Positions 42,811 to 57,261 of a DNA stretch of 64,000 nt are shown here, piece after piece. Every line of letters begins with the position of its first letter. Position 1 is the first letter of the stretch. The position numbers and the translations under genes were made by a program. The stretch covers positions 61,437,043 to 61,501,042 of the forward strand of contig OZ024875.1 in NCBI GenBank assembly GCA_964017185.1, in the 5' to 3' direction. Under the pieces are notes generated by a model. The model ran no database searches. It was not told where the DNA came from and saw nothing but the letters and a program-made list of their open reading frames with translations. This DNA is from Rugalucina vietnamica (taxonomy: Eukaryota; Mollusca; Bivalvia; Lucinida; Lucinidae).

Positions 42811-45227
42811 TGTAAACCCTTGTAAACCAAAATTTCACTACATCAAGTGGGGTATAAAGGGGTATTTATTTCACTGACACGTTTTCTTGATGGTAGTATG
42901 CATTGTTTCGTTTGACTATGGAACTCGCCTGTCCTTCAAAACACTTGCCGTTTGCTTTTGGAAATTCACAGGACGGAGTTTCTAGAGTCAATTTTGAAGC
43001 AAACATGACCTTTAACAAATTGATACAATATGTTTCCCGTATCCAAATTAAGTGAAGGAATTCTGGAACCATAATGGCTGATTTGCTCCAAAACATAGAA
43101 TTGGATAACAGACATATGCTATGAGCCAACATGGTCAAAGTATGATACAATCCAACATCAACTAGAAACAGAAAACTGCGAATTTTTAAGAGCAGTGAAT
43201 ATACTAAAGAGAAAAGGGATGGGCCATACAACCGGCGAACGGTCAAGAGACATTGAGCAAGTTCATGTACTCGGAAGGACGGAGTTGTATCAGTCTGCTG
43301 AGGGTAGAATTAATCCAATTTTTGTCGATCAATAGAGTAAAGCAGAAATTCCCTTGGGACACACTCTCTGAGCAATTTCAGCATTGCTAACTTTGATCCA
43401 ATTTCGCGATAACGCTACAATGAGATACTAAGGATGGAGCCACGGCATGATGTTTCCGAGCAGGCAATGTAGTCCAGTCACCTACAGAAAAAAAACGTTT
43501 AAAATAATTATAAGGAATTAATTCTCAATTCACAATTTTTGTAGCGTAACTGCCGATAAGACTGAGTACAAGCAATCTATGGAACTGTGGGTTTCATATG
43601 AGAACCATCTTTTGGTTAATGCCCGGGCTCATATAATGATCTTCACTATATTGGAAGTGGCAACACAATAAGTAATAAAAGTGAATGACTCCTATATGAA
43701 GCTGTCAGCCACAATCTTATTAATTCTGAATCTCGTGGCATAGTTTGATAAAGTGAAAGTGAGGACATTTGACCTTGATAATAATGACAACGCTTCGCCA
43801 GACTTACAATTGATTTTGCAGTATGAGAAGAGGACGAAGAATAACCTTCGTATAAAAATATTCCTTAAGTAATTGCCGAATACTTTTCACAAGCATTTGA
43901 TTTCGGTACTAGCGAGGCCAACATGGCCAAAAAACGGTATTAGTAGGAAAACTTAGTCAATCAGAAATATATAACGAATAAAAAATATAACTGAGACTGA
44001 TCACGACATATTCCAAAAAGACAATGCTTGCACCAGACTAAAGCAGTACAGGTGCTGACTTAAGTGTTTAAATTGGAATCTCGCCTTTCTTTTAAGGTGT
44101 GACCTTGGCTCTTATAGCTTCTGTTCAACAGTTTATGCTTTGTTATTCGTTACTATCGGCAAAGAACATTTATCTTGACACCGAATACTGTGGAGTCGTT
44201 GTTTTCGTCCAGCGAAAGAAAATATTTTATACAATATACGTTGTAGTGTCAGAAAATGCTCGAATAAAAGTGCACAGTGGTATAATTAGTCGTCTTTAGC
44301 ACCAAAACCGCTATTTGCGGATCAATCAAATCCAAGACAGCATTTAATTTCATAAACTGTTTGATCTGACTATTTTAGCACATTGATATTATTTGCGTCA
44401 CGATCCTGCATTTTCAGATTGTAATTGCCTTCATGTCTGAATAGCAATTCTGCAGTTGAACTTTTTCTCCGTCGCTAAACAAATCGGCAATTCATCTAGA
44501 TTTACCCATTTAAGACGTTTCATTTTCAAACGTTTCTTCTGTTAAGATCACCTTTGATGTGCATTGCTCACTTTTTACCGATTCAAAGTGAACCGACTAT
44601 TAACATACGACGGACGAAGAATACCCTTCGTATAGAGATGTATTCCTGAAGAAATTGCCGAATACTTATCACAAGCATTTAATTTCGGTACTAGCAAAAA
44701 ACGCTACAATAAGATACTACACGATCAAAAAACGGAATAAGAAGTAAAATTTAGTCAATAGAAGTATTCAACGAGCCTTCATGTCTGAATAGCAATTCTG
44801 CAGCTGAACTTTTTCACCGTCTATAAATAAATCAGCAATCCATCTAGATTTACCCATTAAAGACGTTTCATTTTCAAACGTTTCTTCTGTCAAGATCACC
44901 TTTGATATGCATTGCTCACTTTTTACCGCCATAAAGTGAATTTCAAAGTGAATCAGCTGTTTACGTATGACGGCAAGGAACACAAAATAGACGTTTACAG
45001 CCATCAACGCTTAGTTTGATAAAGTGAAAACAAGGACACACACTTTAATAATAAATGCACTTCTAGAAAGTTGGAAAATGCGAAGTAATTTCTGTGAAAC
45101 ACAAACAAAGTCCTATGCACTATTAGACTTCTGCTTGGATACACACGAGCCCACATGCACAAAGGTTATAAGACAACGCGATTTAAAAGATATGAAATAC
45201 ATCAATTTACGAAATCATACATGACTT

Positions 45228-45598
45228 TAAATGTTATGAACCACTGCAGAAGCTGAGGGTGAGGTTATGGCCATGTAAAACCGGTTTAAGCCCGCCAGTA
45301 ACTTTGTGTTACTGATCGTTCCAAGTCGATACTTCTGTGGTGGTTCTTTTTGTTTTATGTCTTGGTGTATAACATTTTTTGTGCTGTTGGCGCCTTATGT
45401 ATGTTTTCATATTTTTAGTTAAGTTAAGGTAACTGAGTGGCCACCTATTGGGAAAATAGCTGCTCATTCGGCTTACGATATGTTTCATGGTATAAGTACC
45501 TGATTGTTAGTTTGGTTTTTTCCCACCTCGGTTTTTGGAGTGGGAATCTTTTTCTGATTGCGCCTTTTCCTGATCTTTGCCTACTTGTACCTTTTTTA
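45228..45598 (+). mobile_element. Naiad tail
   Basis: Starts at AAATGTTATGAACCACTG and ends TTGTACC plus T-run. The paralogous site near 54040 (CATACATGTCTTTTT...GACTGCATATTTAATAC) is empty. Confidence 0.87.
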
Positions 45599-45994
45599 TA
45601 CATATTTAATACAGATGTACTTTACTAAAATACGTTTGTTGTATGGATGGAGATTTTGAATTTAATTAAGTTTCAGTTTATTCATTACTAGACTAAGACG
45701 GCAAAATAGTCTTCCAGTAGTTAACCTATTAGAATTTCTGCTTTCTTTAATTCCAGAACAGCATTCAATTCCATAGACTTATTAATCTGACTAGTTTAGC
45801 AAGCTGAACTTATTTGCGTCATGAGATTGCATTTTCAGATTAAATTTTCTGTACGTGTGAATAGCATTGTCGCTGTTGATTTTTTCCTATCAACACTTTA
45901 TCTAGCCTTGCATATTTAATGTCGTGTTACTTAAAGATCCTTTTTCTGCTTTTATAAGTAAGGTAGCCTTCATGAATACAACAATCAACGGCTT

Positions 45995-46265
45995 TAATGA
46001 TCGTTCCAAGGCGATACTTCTATGGTGGTTCTTGGTGTTTAAAATTTTCGTGCAGTTGGCGTCTTATGTATGTTTTCATATTTTAGTTAAGTTTAGGTAA
46101 CTGAGTGGCCACCTATTGGGAAAATAGCTGCCCATTCGTCTAACGATATGTTTTCATGGTTTAAGTACCTGATTGTTAATTTAGTTTTTTCCCATCTCGG
46201 TTTTTGGAATGGGAATCTCTTTCTCATTGCGCCTTTTCCTGATCTTTGCCTACTTGTATCTTTTT
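45995..46265 (+). mobile_element. Naiad tail, short
   Basis: Begins at the GATCGTTCCAAGGCG motif and lacks the TTTTGTTTTATGT stretch. The paralogue near 54455 (ATCAACGGCTTGTCTTATTAA) is empty. Confidence 0.85.
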
Positions 46266-47136
46266 GTCTCATATATGTAATGATGGGGTCAATAGCCTCC
46301 ACCTGGATGGGACCACGGGACCACATAAAGGGTAAAACTCAATGTTTAAAATAACCCCTTCATTGGCAAATGATAACGTCAAAGCGAGTCTAAGCCACTG
46401 ACACATTTCTAGATATCACATCAGGTAAACATGAGTTATGTAATTGGTCTAGAACGCGGAAATGAATCATAATCCGACATAAGCTTCGTAAATTCATAAA
46501 TGCTCTTGAAATGTCTGAGAACAATTCTGATGAAATTGAAGCTTATGATGATATCAGTAATGATGTAAGTTATGTTGTTATTGTCGCTCGCTATTTAAAT
46601 TTGCCCATCAGTGACGAATGAGCTTTCCGTACATTATCGTTTGGATGACTCTGCTTTCGTTTTAAGGGCAATGAGAGTAATTTTGTTTATCTATTTTGAC
46701 TCTGATTGTTCTTTGAAATTCTTTTAAGCTAACAGAATAGTCCCAGATGGGACGCCGCATACTGTGTCGTCACGTCTGGGGCTATACTGTTTGCATATTT
46801 TAATGGGGTGCTGTACTTATGCAACTGATGGTCCATGGAGGGAGGCCACAGCAACAACAAACAGGCAACGGAACTTTAAGGTTAATGAACAAATTAATCA
46901 CAATAGAACTGCAGAGCATGCCGTATATTGTGTATAAATACATAAGTTTTACCACGACAAGAAACCTGATCAATTAAAATGACAATAATATGAACAACCC
47001 TTTAACCTCCATTGAGGTAAAGTCAGCGATGTGAAGATTCGCTGCCATGCCTAAATTTCATCTCCTGGTTTCCGTCATAGACTGTCTAATTGTTTTACTG
47101 TTGGATCAGATTTGTCAACTTGATATGCGCAAGGGG

Positions 47137-47357
47137 AAAAGTACAAGTAGGCAAAGATCAGGAAAAGGCGCAATCAGAAAAAGACTCCCACTCCAAAAAC
47201 CAAGGTGGGAAAAAACCAAACTAACAATCAGGCACTTACACCATGAAAACACTTCGTAAGCCGAATGAGCAGCTATTTTCCCAATAGGTGGCCACTCAGT
47301 TACCTTAACTTAACTAAAAATATGCAAACATACATAAGGCGCCAACAGCACAAAAAG
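47137..47357 (-). mobile_element. Naiad tail, short
   Basis: The last 220 nt of the tail. The left neighbour is duplicated sequence (paralogue near 60630); the right neighbour matches 62297 onwards. Confidence 0.85.
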
Positions 47358-47633
47358 CCAAAACATGAACGACAGTGTCAATTCAAACAAAACAACAAAA
47401 CTGTAATTTTGCCTCTTATTTATCTTTGTTCGATCCAATTGCTCTTATGCGCCTTTGCTGCACACGACGTCAATAGCATCATACTACTATTTCACGGTGA
47501 CTAACCGAATAAGCCAATTGACCCTTGATGCAAATACGTACACTGGCATTTTCAACTGTTTTGCCACATTACCACTCGGGTATTTTTCAAAATCACAGAG
47601 TGATATATAACATGGTCTGGTGCCTAACGTATG

Positions 47634-47765
47634 GGCCGCGTCATGAGAAACATTTTTTTCTAGTTTTCAACCATGTCCGACACAAATCGGCCTGTTCAGT
47701 CACAGGCGAAGGCTAGAAGCTTGGATTATCTGGTTTCAGGCGAAGAGGGACTGTATTACCCATAA
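47634..47765. mobile_element. K-type element fragment
   Basis: The left end GGGCCGCGTCATGAGAAAC and the CCATGTCCGACACAAATCGG stretch are kept; the palindrome is lost. The paralogous copy is at 62543. Confidence 0.6.
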
Positions 47766-48771
47766 GGCAAAAACGCAGACACTTAACAACATACACAGGC
47801 TGGACAGTGCCACCGTTGTTCGAATTCAAAAAGCCATGTTTTCACTGAAATGGGGGTCATATCATGCGAGCTTAACACACATAAACCCGGCATCATTTTT
47901 AACGGATATGCGCAAAGAGCATTATCACTGGTGTGATGCCGCAGAACATGGCGTCCCGTCTGGGGCTATTCTCTTTTAGATCACAGAAATTTCATTAAAA
48001 TTAAAGAATATCTTAAAGTCACTCTCGGTGCCCCTAAAATGAGAGTTTGTTCACCCAAATAATAATGATGCATGATTCCATTTGTCACGAATGGGTTAAT
48101 TCTATCAAAGGGAAACTGGTTCTACAGTCGACATGACATCAATCTTGATTTGAATTTATCAATGTTGGACTAATTGCATGAATTGTCTCAGTTTTTTGTA
48201 GCCCAAGTCAATGCCATGATATGCTGTAGACGCTTATCTTGGGCGACATCCAATTCTAGGAAATTCACAGTATTGAACATTTAGCACTAGCACGTAGTTG
48301 ACTAACTGAATATGCAAATATGATAATAGTTCGAAGAAGACATGAGAAAATATGAGCATTTGCATTCAATATATATCACAGACTTTTATTTTCTTTAAGT
48401 ACGGGTACTTCGGTCATAGTATTCCCTCCGTTATTGAACGATATTATATCTGTGTACACATGAAAACATAAGGGATCGAATTCCCTTTGCCTCATGACCA
48501 AGATGTCTGCCACAATTGTTTTTGTACTTTCGTTCAGATCGTTTTAGACCTTCAGTTATACATTAGCTAAGAGTACACAATGGCCTACATGGTTTTGAAT
48601 TCCATCAATTTGCTTCGTTAGATGCCATTAAGACTATGAAAACATTAACACATCCGAATACACGTCACATGCAACTTGAGCCTACGGAAACCCTGAATAA
48701 AGTATTTCTGACAACGCAGCTCCATTGCCAACTTAGCTGGGCATTAGTAAAATCATGTCAATAAGTTTTGG

Positions 48772-49007
48772 ATCCGCGTCATGAGAAAATCCGATTTTTG
48801 CCTAGGCGAAAACAAAGGCGCAGATCAGCTTCGCAGTAACTGCGAAGCTGATCGGCGCCTTTGTTTTCGCTACATGGATAGTACAGTTCCCCTTCTTTAT
48901 AAATCCAAAATTCCCAGCCTCTAGCCATCTTCTGTGATTGCACAGGCCTGTTTGTGTCGGACCTGGTCGGTAACCCCGAAGCAAGGTTTTCTCGTGTCGC
49001 GGCTCTT
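48772..49007. mobile_element. Palindromic element K5 (best palindrome)
   Basis: The central palindrome 48807-48871 has arms of about 31 bp with one or two mismatches. Ends CCGCGTCATGAGAAAATC and CTCGTGTCGCGGCTC. Confidence 0.78.
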
Positions 49008-49050
49008 GGAAAAGCCATCATTACTCGGTCTTTCTCCATTCATTGAAATG

Positions 49051-49641
49051 AACCAGACAGAAAATTATATTACTGCCACGATAATCTTTTTATACCTCTA
49101 ATGTATGTGACGGTATAAGGCTTAGCTTTATTTTTATGCCTTATATGCAGATTCCATTATCTGGCATTATTTGATAAATTACTCAAGGCGGCTGTATGTG
49201 ATTTAGTTACGACATGCAAATGCATAACTTGTATCATGTCTATGGCGGCCACTAAAAAGGCCGTGGGCGGTAGCTCTGAATTTCATTTGATAACGCCGTA
49301 TAAATGGCATGTCCTCCCTAGATGGTGTTGAACGTGATGGTTGTTCTGCAGAGGCACGACTCGTTTTTATTTTCCTGTTCAGCGTGAATGGTGGTAGTTC
49401 AAGCCTTGAACACATAGTGATTAGTTATATATTTTACACAGGATAACTTGTCAAGGCAACGTCTATCCATTAAACTCAATTTTCATAGAGTAAAACTGGG
49501 GTGTGCAGGGTTATACTTTTACTTATTTTCGCTCCAAAAATAGATTGTAGTTGCTCATTAGAACCTAAGCGAGGCGATTCTAGCGAGTACTTAAAATCAA
49601 CGTTTTGAGCAAAAATATGAAAATAGTATAAATTTTATTCC

Positions 49642-49688
<47 letters not shown>

Positions 49689-52100
49689 CACAGCCAAGAG
49701 AAGATAACTGTTATTAAATAGGTGAAGTTTCGTAATATATAAAAGGAAACGATCAAAACAGACGAGGAAGCGTAGGAGCATCCCAGCCCAATAGGCTACT
49801 GAAAACACTGCAGTAACAAAAACATCAAACACTTTAAAATATTAATTAATGAAAATGTGTGAAAACGTGTCACTTGCACTTAATCACCAGACACCAGTAA
49901 TTAAACATTTTTGTTCGCTGTAATGCTCTTTTTAATGACAACTCATCATGCATTAATGATGATCAACAGAATTGCTTATGAAAAAGTAAAACATTGGAAA
50001 TGCATTAGGGCATATCAACCAGTATAGTTGGGCTGGAAGTACATCACAGTCTTTTTCATGTGTATTTTAATGGTTATCTAGGTCGGACCTGGACATTCTA
50101 ACATTTTATTATAGCTTCGCGTGCATATGGTGACATTGCTGAGGTTTTGTGACCATCGTCGATGATATAAGACACATGTTGGCACAATGACAGTGTAATA
50201 ATTATTATTTGGATACTCTTTTTATTGTCTGACTCTACTGCTCTGGTGATAATAATTTAGTTCTCTCTTTTTTGTCCATATTTCAATTCTTTTTAAAATA
50301 GACGTTTACGGGCTGCAACAATAGGTGCATATGGTTCAAGTAGATAAATAGGTCTCGAGACGCTGGAAAATGAATCTTAATATAAAACAAGAAAATTATA
50401 GCATGTTCTTAGTTACATGCTATACGGAGGGGTTCATAGAAATTTGGAAGTTTAAAATAATATGAGATTGTGATAGAAGTCTACACTGACAAGAAGAATG
50501 ATTCCTTTAGTAACGTATAGTGCATTTTGATACCAAATAAAACAGATATTGTGTTAAACCGTGAATGGTTCATCATCACGTCTGAAAAATTGTTGACTTG
50601 ACCTTTAAAAATTAAAAGAAACAAACAAACATATGTAAAATTCCATCAGCAAAGGAAGTTTTATTCAAAATTCCAAACGTATATCCTTGCTCTCTGATTG
50701 ACCCAAAGTTGTAAAGCGTGCTTGTGCCTAACCTGATTAGATTCTCTGAGTCTCCAAACAAAGATTTAAAATACATGATGAAAGTTTGATTTTGCTAGAG
50801 CCAATCAGAATAATACTAAATATCGCATAATCAAGCAATAATGGAAGGACAGAGTGAATCCTATGGTTCGAATTTTATAAACCTGTGCTATAAATATAAT
50901 TTAAATCTAAGGTTGTGTGGCATAAGCCAAAATCTGCTAGCACGTGACCCAAATGGTATAATCTTAAAAGTGAGGTTAAAATGAAACCTCATAAATCTGC
51001 ATCCATGAGGCTTGGTTAGGGGTAGTGTGATCCAGACTTTGCCTTAGCTGTTTGTTTTGTAAATAACACTGGCAAAATATCTGGGACATTCACCTAGTTA
51101 TACTCTATTTTCCGTGACAAACAATGTGAAATAATACATGTCTACAAATAATACATGTCTGTAGACATGTAACATTTCAAGTTGGCGTTTTCTGTGAACA
51201 TACTTTCAAAACTTAAAAATGTCACATAGTTGAAACAGAAAAGAAATGAATCAAACGTTTCCGAATTCTCCACAATTTTTCCTAAAATCTGATATATCTT
51301 TTGTGAACTTTTGCACTACAGCAATTTAGATATTTTGTCACCACTTGAAATTACAAACGGTTGCATTTTAAGAGTTCGATCAATATCAATATATTTTGTG
51401 TGTCGTCGTGTGATGTAGCATAAATCCGTACTGTAAGAAATCCGGTTGCATGGCGGATACATGTATGCAGGGTGCAATAACTCTTCAGGTACAGTTTTCT
51501 TGCTTTCTACGTAAATCACAATATTGTTGTGTACACACAATGCTACTACATGTATGCGGTGACCCATGATTAGCTTTGTAGCTATGATATTATTTATGTC
51601 CGATCCGGACAGTATCGGTTCGTTTCGGACAGTTTCAGTCCAATTGGTAGTTCGTGATACCGCATGTCAATCATCTATGTACAGCGGACGTGAAAGAGAA
51701 CACAGTAATTGGAAACAACAAAACGTTTCCGATAAAAAGGTCAACGAGAGAGTTTGTCCAAATCTTATAATTTAAAAAACATTTGAAACTAAGCAACCCT
51801 AGTAAATATCATTAAACAATACATCTCCAGTTTAATTTTATCATAAGCATCGCATGTACTGATCTTGTTAGCGTGAAGAAAATAGATTTATTTATCGAAG
51901 TGAAAGTGACAAAAAATGGCCGACAAAACAAACACTAGCCTAGTCTAGCCTCGAAGTGTGAGGCCCAAGAAAGGGAATTCAATATCGTGTATAGAAACAG
52001 AAATGAAAATGCACCTTCATAAACCCCTAAGGAGCCTTATTACGTCAAATGATTGACAAAATACTGAAAACATATGGAGAGGTCAATACTACGGCAAATG
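49051..52100. other. Low-feature sequence between duplication copies
   Basis: Contains a decayed foldback palindrome (49523-49625), a 45-base T run (49644-49688), and from 50290 a short match to 32275-32370. Remaining sequence is AT-rich with opposing short frames; I recognise no gene. Confidence 0.5.
49644..49688. repeat. Poly-T tract (45 T)
   Basis: Uninterrupted run after CCG. It could be a retroposon A-tail on the minus strand, but no element body was recognised upstream. Confidence 0.9.
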
Positions 52101-53591
52101 GCTTCCCTCCAAATAAGTCTTGCAAATTGATAAATGCTTTTGAATCGATGGAGAGTAATTCCAAAGCGATAAAAAATGACGAATATGTCAGTAATGCTTC
52201 AAGTGCAATTATTGCTTTGTTATTATAAGCAAAAAAGAGACCGAGATAGTACTCCTGCTCTGCATTTTTGAAACTTACACTGGCATTTGACGAATATATT
52301 ATACAGAAGAGATATAGATTGCCACCTACCGTTTTGAGGTGGTGGCTTTGGTGTAATTTTATTCATATTGAGTCGTATTTAGCATTTCATTCATATACAT
52401 GCTCTAGAAGAGTGGTTTTCTCAGTTAAAATTGGGAGAGCCCCTGATGCTGTTTCGTGTTTGTTTAGAGAGGGCGGCGTTTACTCCTCGTGTTGTGTAAG
52501 TGGTGTTCCGTTTTTGTGGCTTTCTCCGGTTCTTCCATTAAGTGCATTTTGCTTTGGAAATATCAAGGACAAAAATTACTGCACCCGACGTTGAAGCAAA
52601 GAACAATGACCTTTAACAGAATAATGTGGTATATGCTTCTACAATCTAAATTAAGTGAATGAATTCTAGGACCATAATAGCCGATTCTCTCCACAAATGA
52701 GAATTGGATAACCGGCATATGTCAAGAGCCAGAACACAAGACTAAATATCAACATCGTCAAATACACGGGCAAACGATGACGAGCTAGTAAGTACAATCT
52801 GCTGAATTTTGGGCAGAATTCATCCAATTCTTGGCAATCTATATAGTAGCGCAGCAATACACCCGGGACCTTCTCTCTGAACAGTTATAGTGTTGCTGAT
52901 TTTGATCATATTTCGCAATAATACTTCAATGAGATAATAAAAAGGTAGGCCTGGTCACGAGGTGTTCCAACAAGGAAATACTCACACAAGACTTCTAGAG
53001 TAAATATCCTGCATGTTTAATGGGTTGAATGTGAGATTAAGAAACTGTACCGATCAAATCTTGTAGTGAAACAACCGATTACCTGTTCAAACTATGATCT
53101 TCCCACAGCAATCTTAGGAATCGTTATATATTGAAAATCACTCTTTCTTACATCGGAGCTCAAATAATGATATTCACTACATTAGAAGTGGCAACACAAT
53201 AAGTAATAAAAGAGAATGACTCCTATATGAAGCTGTCAGTCAAAACCTTATTATTTCTGAATCTCGTGGCATAGCTTGATAAAGTGAAAACAAGGACACA
53301 CAGACCTTAATAATAATGACATCGATTCGCCAGAATTGCAATTGATTTTGGTGGAATTACTAGTATAGTTACGTATTCATGCCTCGTATTCATGACCTGG
53401 CCTCAACGCATAATTATAAGTCAAACTTGGATCTGTTGTACACACATCGCGAATATGCATTGTCTCGAAACACCAAAATAAGAGATTCAATGTAAGCATC
53501 TAAATGCTCTTCTGGAATGTTGGAAAAAGTTCATTGTACAATACCAAGTCACTTCTGAAAAACACAAACAAAGTCCTATGCACTATTAGAC

Positions 53592-53938
53592 GGTACAAGT
53601 AGGCAAAGATCAGGAAAAAGCGCAATCAGAAAGAGATTCCCACTCCAAAAACCGAGTTGGGAAAAAACCAAACTAACAATCAGGCACTTATACCATGAAA
53701 CATATCGTAAGCCGAATGAGCAGCTATTTTCCCAATAGGTGGCCACTCAGTTACCTTAACTTAATTAAAAATATGAAAACACACATAAGGCGCCAACAGC
53801 ACAAAAAATTTTAAACACCAAGACATAAAACAAAAAGAACCACCACAGAAGTATCGCCTTGGAACGATCAGTAACACAAAGTTACTGGCGGGTTAAACCG
53901 GTTTTACAGGATCCTAACCTCACCCTCAGCTTCTGCAG
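53592..53938 (-). mobile_element. Naiad tail inserted in copy III
   Basis: The empty site is in copy II at 45130 (CACTATTAGAC then TTCTGCTTGGAT). The insert ends at its truncated side with CTTCTGCAGCGGGACAC. Confidence 0.87.
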
Positions 53939-54665
53939 CGGGACACCTGCTTGGATTCACACAAGTCAAAATGCACAAAGGTTGTACGACAACGCTATTT
54001 AAAAGACCTAAACTACACTCATGAACAACTTATGAAACCATACATGTCTTTTTTTGACTGCATATTTAATACAGATATACTTTACCAACATTGGGAGTGT
54101 TTGTTGTTTGGATGGAAATTTTGAATTTAATTTAATTTCAGTTTATTCATTTCTATACAAAGACGACAAAATAGTCTTCCAGTAGTTTTAACCGAAATAG
54201 AATTTTTGCTTTGTTTAATTTCAGGACAGCATTCAATTTCATAGACTTATTAATCTGACTAGTTTAGCAAGCTGATATCATTTGCGTCATGAGATTGCAT
54301 TTTCAGATTAAATTTTCTGTCTGTGTGAATAGCATTGCCGTAGTTGATTTTTCCTATCAACACTTTATCTAGCCTTGCATATATAATGTCGTGTTACTTA
54401 AAGATCTTTTTTCTGCTTTTATAAGTAAGGTAGCCTTCATGAATACAACCATCAACGGCTTGTCTTATTAAAGTGATAATGGGGTCAATAGTCTCTACCT
54501 GGATGAGGCCACATAAAGTGATTAAGTTGTTTAGAATAACCCCTTCATTGGCAAATGATTACGTCACAACGGATAAATGCGTATGGAGTCTAACACACAG
54601 ACAAACTTCTAGATATCACATCGGGTAAACATGGTAATTGATCTAGAGCGCAGAAAATGAATCAT

Positions 54666-55085
54666 AAAAAGGTACAAGTAGGCAAAGATCAGGAAAAGGC
54701 GCAATCAGAAAAAGATTCCCACTCCAAAAACCGAGGTGGGAAAAAACCAAACTAACAATCAGGTACTTATACCATGAAACATATCGTAAGCCGAATGAGC
54801 AGCTATTTTCCCAATAGGTGGCCACTCAGTTACCTTAACTTAACTAAAAATATGAAAACACACATAAGGCGCCAACAGCACAAAAAAAAATTATACACCA
54901 AGACATAAAACAAAAAGAACCACCACAGAAGTATCGACTTGGAACGATCAGTTGCACAAAGTTACTGGCGGGCTTAAACCGGTTTTACATGGCCATAACC
55001 TCACCCTCAGCTTCTGCAGTGGTTCATAACATTTAGTTAGTTATTCGGTCCTCGTGGTGAATCTCTAACTAGTCAATGAATCATC
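54666..55085 (-). mobile_element. Naiad tail inserted in copy III
   Basis: The empty site is in copy II at 46465-46482 (ATGAATCATAATCCGACATAAGC). The truncated end is GTCAATGAATCATC, so ATGAATCAT(A/C) appears at both ends by microhomology. Confidence 0.87.
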
Positions 55086-55200
55086 GACATAAGCTTCGCA
55101 AATTCATAAATGCTCTTGAAATGTCTGAGAACAATTCCAATGTGATTGAAGCTTATGATAATGTCTGTAAGGATATATGTTTTGTTGTTATTGTCGCTAT

Positions 55201-55802
55201 TAAAAGGATCTTGGAAGAAGATCCATGTTCTCCGCCCACAGTTTGAGTGTTTCTGACGGCAACTGTGTTATTTGTATAGAATATCTGTTGCATTCTCAGT
55301 AAAATTTAACATTTGATAAATGCAACAACATTGCGGAAACCTCTTGATGTTACATACCTGCAGCATAAATCCGTGTCAACTGGGGAGCGGGTCAGATTTT
55401 TTTTTTTTTTAAATAGTTTGTCAGAAAACATATGTTTTGCCATAGATTATCAAGAAAATACAATAATATGCTTATTGCAACCTAAAATTTTGGTAGAAAC
55501 GATTTCTGCATCAATAAAAGGTATACCATCTTTATCAGATTTATAACTGTAAATGACACTGTCCATCACTTATGCAAATGACTGTATCTTAAATATACTA
55601 TGCAAAATAAATTAAACAACTTTTAGTTTGAACATTGACTCCATATGTTTACAGTCATTAGGTAAGTCCTTCTGACAATATTTTGCATGTATCAAATTGG
55701 GTAAAAACCAATCATTGAGTGGTGCTGTAGTGACGTTAGATTTTAATTCCAGTGAGAAACATCTCAAATAAAACATAAACCATCAAAAATTGATAAACAT
55801 AC
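55201..55802. other. Copy III-specific sequence, no gene recognised
   Basis: AT-rich; the 77-aa frame at 55313 has no domain. Ends at the 5' junction of the next tail. Confidence 0.5.
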
Positions 55803-56286
55803 TGAATCTGTGAGTCCTGGTTTTTGATTCATCAGGATGTTTATCATGATTTATTTGTTTGTTCTTGATGATTCATTTACTAGTTAGAGATTCACCACGA
55901 GGACCGAAGAACTAACTAAATGTTATGAACCACTGCAGAAGCTGAGGGTGAGGTTACGGCCGTGTAAAATCGATTTAAACCCGCCAGTAACTTTGTGTTA
56001 CTGAACGTTCCAAGTCGATACTTCTGTGGTGGTTCTTTTTGTTTTATGTCTTGGTGTTTAAAATATTTTTGTGCTGTTGACGCCTTATGTATGTTTGCAT
56101 ATTTTTAGTTAAGTTAAGGTAACTGAGTGGCCACCTATTGGGAAAATAGCTGCTCATTCGGCTTACGAAATGTTTTCATGGTGTGGGTGCCTGATTGTTG
56201 GTTTGGTTTTTTCCCACCTTGGTTTTTGGAGTGGGAGTCTTTTTTTGATTGCGCCTTTTCCTGATCTTTGCCTACTTGTACTTTTT
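55803..56286 (+). mobile_element. Naiad tail, nearly complete, plus strand
   Basis: Starts at CTGAATCTGTGAGTCCTGG, about 110 nt after the SECIS-like hairpin of fuller copies, and ends TTGTAC plus T-run. Faces the minus-strand copy that begins 410 bp later. Confidence 0.87.
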
Positions 56287-56696
56287 GTACAGTATATTTA
56301 TATACATTATAGTATGTACACTTTGTGTATACCTGTTAAAATAGGACAGATAGTCTGTTCTGTTCATTCAGGTAGAGTATACATATACAGTATATTTCCA
56401 TAGTCTTGGTACAAAACAAATAATATAGCTGTGCCCATACATCGGTTTTGGGGCTTTTTGACAGCCCCCCACCCCTTGTCCAAACATGGCATTTTGATAT
56501 AATATGTCTTTGACAAAATACAGTTGTGTTCAAAATATTTTGACTGGACAGGGGGGGTGGCAAATGATTCCTATTTCCTACATGATCCTATATTAAATTC
56601 AAAGATTTCATAAAATTTCTAGAGAAGTCACTACTCGAGTTACACAATACATTATACGGCTAAATACAATAGAAATTTATGTTTCGACTGTAAAAA
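56287..56696. other. Spacer between convergent Naiad insertions
   Basis: About 410 bp of AT-rich sequence with two G/C homopolymer patches (56466-56475, 56551-56559). Nothing recognised. Confidence 0.5.
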
Positions 56697-57261
56697 GGTA
56701 CAAAGGTACAAGTAGGCAAAGATCAGGAAAAGGCGCAATCGGAAAAAGATTCCCACTCCAAAAACCGAGGTGGGGAAAAAACCATACTAACAATCAGGTA
56801 CTTATATCATGAAACATATCGTAATCCGAATGAGCAGCTATTTTCCCAATAGGTGGCCACTCAGTTACCTTTACTTAACTAAAAATATGAAAACATACAT
56901 AAGGCGCCAACAGCACGAAAAATTTTTTTAACACACCAAGACATAAAACAAAAAGAACCACCACAGAAGTATCGACTTGGAACGATCAGTAACACAAAGT
57001 TACTGGCGGGCTTAAACCGGTTTTACATGGCCATAACCTCACCCTCAGCTTCTGCAGTGGTTCATAACATTTAGTTAGTTATTCGGTCCTCGTGGTGAAT
57101 CTCTAACTAGTCAATGAATCATCAAGAACAAACAAATAAATCATGATAAACATCCTGATGAATCAAAAACCAGGCTGCCCGACGATGGAGATCCCTGGGC
57201 GCCGAATAACCTACTAACTCCGGAGCAAAAGAAAAACACCAGTTGGACCCCGGTGGGCCAA

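Larger units (their letters stand above)
34624..49050. repeat. Segmental duplication, copy II (longest)
   Basis: Its left part (to about 45000) matches 23050-32100. Its right part matches 53270-55200 and then 60100-64000, where copy III is split by the Naiad insertions at 55.8-60.0 kb. Private insertions allow relative dating. No host gene found. Confidence 0.78.
52100..55200. repeat. Segmental duplication, copy III (left part)
   Basis: Matches 42640-43820 and then 45030-46560 of copy II. Landmarks are AAGTGGCAACACAATAAGTA at 53186/43657 and CTAGATATCACATC at 54609/46411. The large central part of copies I and II is missing here. Confidence 0.72.
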
